Source: Candidatus Arcticimaribacter sp.
Lineage (GTDB): Bacteria; Bacteroidota; Bacteroidia; Flavobacteriales; Flavobacteriaceae
Length of the DNA: 8,254 nt
Reading direction: 5' to 3'
NCBI GenBank assembly: GCA_011526275.1
Contig: WTJP01000158.1
Span: 1 to 8,254, forward strand
Positions 7,018 through 8,254 of this stretch are shown here, piece by piece (position 1 is the stretch's first letter; each line of letters begins with the position of its first letter). The translations under genes and the position numbers were made by a program. Under the pieces are notes generated by a model that did no database searches, was not told the origin of the DNA, and was given only the letters and a program-made list of their open reading frames with translations.

Positions 7018-7398
7018 CTACCTTTTACTAAAGCGCTCAAATGTCCCGTCGGCATAATAGTGCACTATGGAAACAATTTCTTCTTTAGCGATGTTTTTAG
7101 TTGGTAGGTCAGCGATTTCCGCTGTTTCATTTCTTGGCGATATTTGAGAAAGAGTAGGGGGTTGGGTCGAAATAGGCGCAGCATTTTTATCGCCTTTCAA
7201 TAGCCATTCAAAACTAACTTCTTCAAAATTCGATTCGATTTTCGCCAAGAGATCTAAACTTGGTTTATTACGTCCAGAGAGGAGGTGTGAAATACTCGAA
7301 CGCTGTACCCCAATTTTTTCAGCAAATGCAGAGGCATTCAGCTGTTGTTCCTCCATTAGCTTTTGTATACGTTCGATAATTTCTAATGAGTTTATCAT
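7018..7398 (-). CDS. XRE-family helix-turn-helix transcriptional regulator
   Basis: A 126-residue DNA-binding regulator. The Cro/CI-type HTH covers about residues 5-58: helices 2 and 3 lie in SAFAEKIGVQRSSISHLLSG (23-42), the recognition helix begins near Gln32, and RNKPSLDLLAKI follows as in classic XRE domains. EWLLKGD (64-70) closes the domain as in flavobacterial relatives. Residues 72-104 form a Pro/Ser/Thr-rich, probably flexible linker. A C-terminal block, EEIVSIVHYYADGTFERF (106-123), resembles the short DGTF-type tail found on many flavobacterial XRE proteins. I chose ATG at 7396-7398 because the domain begins right after it. Upstream extension from TTG at 7462-7464 would add 22 hydrophobic residues that do not fit the family. 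The start codon is covered by a TGTAAACA-containing palindrome, which suggests autoregulation. It heads a probable operon with the lipoprotein gene. It is probably a chromosomal regulator rather than a phage repressor, since no phage genes are visible. Confidence 0.9.
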   Translation of the reverse strand: MINSLEIIERIQKLMEEQQLNASAFAEKIGVQRSSISHLLSGRNKPSLDLLAKIESNFEEVSFEWLLKGDKNAAPISTQPPTLSQISPRNETAEIADLPTKNIAKEEIVSIVHYYADGTFERFSKR

Positions 7399-7408
7399 TG
7401 TAAACAAT
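7397..7408. promoter_or_regulatory. Putative operator over the XRE gene start codon
   Basis: ATTGT-AA-ACAAT is a perfect inverted repeat with five-base arms and a two-base centre. It contains one TGTAAACA octamer (7399-7406) and overlaps the ATG of the XRE gene (7396-7398, minus strand). Binding here would block transcription or translation of the regulator. That the XRE protein itself binds is inferred from location and the repeated octamer. Confidence 0.45.
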
Positions 7409-7508
7409 TGTGGTTTATTTATGCAATATACAATAATTACAAGAGGAATAAAGCCCAAAATCAAGGTTAAATACTTGAACTAAATTCTATTCAAAGCGGC
7501 TTTAAGTG

Positions 7509-7544
7509 TTGATTATAAGCATTTAAAAAGATATCGATAATCAA
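7509..7544. repeat. Inverted repeat, 8-base arms
   Basis: TTGATTAT at 7509-7516 is matched by its exact complement ATAATCAA at 7537-7544, with a 20-base spacer. An eight-base palindrome, TATCGATA, lies at 7532-7539 across the inner edge of the right arm. The arms are AT-rich and there is no T-run, so a terminator is unlikely. It could be a protein-binding site or chance. Confidence 0.3.
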
Positions 7545-7566
7545 TATCATTAAAATCGTGCATTTC

Positions 7567-7574
7567 TGTAAACA
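7567..7574 (+). promoter_or_regulatory. TGTAAACA operator-like octamer, single site
   Basis: One forward copy of TGTAAACA. It shares a longer context with the copy at 7599: both are followed, after zero or two extra bases, by TTCAA. The two starts are 32 bases apart, about three helical turns, so bound proteins would lie on the same face of the DNA. Confidence 0.4.
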
Positions 7575-7598
7575 CATTCAAGATAAAATGAACACAAG

Positions 7599-7620
7599 TG
7601 TAAACATTCAATTGTTTACA
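7599..7620. promoter_or_regulatory. Perfect inverted pair of TGTAAACA octamers, putative main operator
   Basis: TGTAAACA at 7599-7606 and its exact complement TGTTTACA at 7613-7620 flank a six-base spacer, TTCAAT. This gives a 22-bp dyad of the size expected for a dimeric HTH protein. It lies 20 bases upstream of the M14 -7 box, about where a -33 element would be, so binding would interfere with or help recruit RNA polymerase. The XRE protein encoded next door is the natural candidate, but this is inference. Confidence 0.55.
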
Positions 7621-7640
7621 AATGAAAACATCAGGAAGTT

Positions 7641-7648
7641 TACTTTTG
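7641..7648 (+). promoter_or_regulatory. Candidate -7 promoter box for the M14 peptidase gene
   Basis: TACTTTTG matches TAnnTTTG exactly and ends four bases before the ATG at 7653. If used at normal spacing, transcription would begin at or next to the start codon, giving a leaderless message. There is no TTG at the proper -33 distance; the nearest, at 7612-7614, leaves a 26-base spacer and lies in the operator dyad. An imperfect operator copy, AGTTTACT (7637-7644, six of eight matches to TGTTTACA), overlaps the box. Confidence 0.45.
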
Positions 7649-7652
7649 TAAT

Positions 7653-8254
7653 ATGATTGATGTAAACAACAACCGATATTTCCCGCCCGAGGCTTTATTG
7701 AATGCTTTGAAAAAGAAAGGACTTATGGAGCGTTTGGTGGTAGAAGGCTATTCTAACGAAAAACGGCCTATATACAGCCTAGAACTCGGGCAGGGAACGC
7801 ATAAGGTTCTTGCCTGGTCGCAAATGCACGGAAATGAGACCACAACGACAAAGGCATTGCTGGATGTATTGGATTATTTAATGCATAGCGTTGAAGGCAA
7901 GGAATTGCTTCAGCAGCTTCAGCTAAAGCTTATCTTTCAATTGAGTCCAGATGGTGCTTTAAATTACACCCGACTCAACGGGGTAGGGGTTGACTTGAAT
8001 CGCGACGCCACTATACAGTCACAACCCGAAATGCAAACCTTGATAAAAGTGTACAAGGCTTTTTCACCTAGCCTCTGTTTAAATCTACACGGGCAACGCA
8101 CTATTTTTGCAGCTGGCAAGACCAATACACCAGCTTCCCTATCCTTTTTGGCTCCAGCTGCTGATCCTGAACGATCAATTACCCCAGCACGTAAGATTGC
8201 TATGAAGTTGATTGCGGCTATGGCGGCAGAACACGAAACATCGACAACTTGGGG
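7653..8254 (+). CDS. M14 family zinc carboxypeptidase, N-terminal part (truncated by window end)
   Basis: Zinc-dependent metallocarboxypeptidase-like enzyme of family M14, open at the right edge after 200 codons. The zinc ligands are visible: HGNE (His59, Glu62) within WSQMHGNETTTTKALLD, and His146 in LNLHGQRTIF. The substrate-binding block SPDGALNYTRLNGVGVDLNR (98-117) supplies Arg107 and the Asn116-Arg117 pair, matching Arg127 and Asn144-Arg145 of carboxypeptidase A. The catalytic Glu corresponding to Glu270 would lie beyond the window. There is no signal peptide, so a cytoplasmic role in peptide or cell-wall-peptide turnover is likely; the substrate is unknown. The ATG at 7653 is preceded four bases earlier by a TAnnTTTG box and by no Shine-Dalgarno sequence. 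Codons 3-5 contain a TGTAAACA octamer, so control may extend into the coding region. The gene is divergent from the XRE regulator. Confidence 0.88.
   Translation, partial: MIDVNNNRYFPPEALLNALKKKGLMERLVVEGYSNEKRPIYSLELGQGTHKVLAWSQMHGNETTTTKALLDVLDYLMHSVEGKELLQQLQLKLIFQLSPDGALNYTRLNGVGVDLNRDATIQSQPEMQTLIKVYKAFSPSLCLNLHGQRTIFAAGKTNTPASLSFLAPAADPERSITPARKIAMKLIAAMAAEHETSTTW
7661..7668 (+). promoter_or_regulatory. TGTAAACA octamer inside the M14 coding start
   Basis: A forward copy of the octamer lies in the Asp3-Val4-Asn5 codons of the M14 gene, 12 bases downstream of the -7 box. Together with the dyad at 7599-7620 it brackets the promoter, an arrangement that would suit repression by a protein bound on both sides. 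The Val and Asn codons constrain the sequence too, so coincidence is possible. Confidence 0.35.

Larger units (their letters stand above)
7399..7652. promoter_or_regulatory. 254-bp divergent intergenic region between the XRE and M14 genes
   Basis: This AT-rich stretch lies between two outward-facing starts. It holds four complete TGTAAACA/TGTTTACA octamers (7399, 7567, 7599, and 7613 reversed), with a fifth just inside the M14 gene at 7661. It also holds one exact TAnnTTTG box for the M14 gene and an inverted repeat at 7509-7544. I found no exact TAnnTTTG box facing the XRE gene. No convincing gene or structured RNA is seen; the longest small frame is a 22-codon ORF at 7588-7656 that I do not believe. 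Confidence 0.55.

Noticed and set aside
6831..7055. Minus-strand 74-codon frame overlapping the lipoprotein and the XRE gene end
   Set aside because: It overlaps two better genes in another frame and shows no recognisable features.
7399..7464. N-terminal extension of the XRE regulator from TTG 7462-7464, giving a hydrophobic 22-residue leader
   Set aside because: XRE relatives start just before the HTH, the extension runs through the operator palindrome, and a membrane leader on this regulator has no other support.
7588..7656. 22-codon ORF whose stop overlaps the M14 start as ATGA, a possible leader peptide
   Set aside because: Such short frames are common in AT-rich DNA, and it spans the operator dyad and the likely promoter, so it would mostly not be transcribed with the M14 gene.
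7018..8254. A phage or mobile-element origin for the XRE-M14 end
   Set aside because: No integrase, transposase, attachment repeats or tRNA is visible, and base composition looks similar to the housekeeping part.

Overview
The window reads as chromosomal DNA of a member of the Bacteroidota, most likely class Flavobacteriia. The grounds are protein-level: the topoisomerase IV B subunit has the form typical of that phylum (EGDSASGS and LRGKPLN signatures), the small lipoprotein and the XRE regulator resemble flavobacterial families, Shine-Dalgarno sequences are absent before the starts, and several promoter-like sites match the Bacteroidota -7 consensus TAnnTTTG. Genus cannot be assigned.

Layout. 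Positions 1-53 (minus) carry the first 17 codons of a SAM hydroxide adenosyltransferase/SAM hydrolase gene. It is divergent from a plus-strand pair, phoH (148-1101, TTG start) and purC (1102-2049), which abut with no intergenic base. After a 115-bp gap comes the topoisomerase IV pair parE (2165-4024) and parC (4026-6614), separated by one base. ParC converges on a minus-strand pair: an XRE-family regulator (7018-7398) followed by a small lipoprotein (6611-7003). The stop codons of parC and the lipoprotein gene share one CTAG tetranucleotide. A 254-bp divergent intergenic region then leads to the N-terminal 200 residues of an M14 zinc carboxypeptidase (7653 to the window end).

How it works together. 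The left two thirds are housekeeping: an RNA-associated PhoH ATPase, a purine biosynthesis enzyme and the decatenating topoisomerase. The most distinctive part is the right end. The octamer TGTAAACA (or its complement TGTTTACA) occurs five times between 7399 and 7668, and I found it nowhere else in the window. One copy lies in a palindrome over the XRE start codon, two form a perfect inverted pair, and one lies in the first codons of the M14 gene. A TAnnTTTG box sits 4 bases before the M14 start. I infer that the XRE protein binds these sites, regulating itself, the co-directional lipoprotein gene and the divergent peptidase gene. I see no CRISPR array, insertion sequence, tRNA or rRNA, and no wholly new multi-gene system. 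The candidate novelty is this small regulator/lipoprotein/peptidase circuit beside topoisomerase IV.
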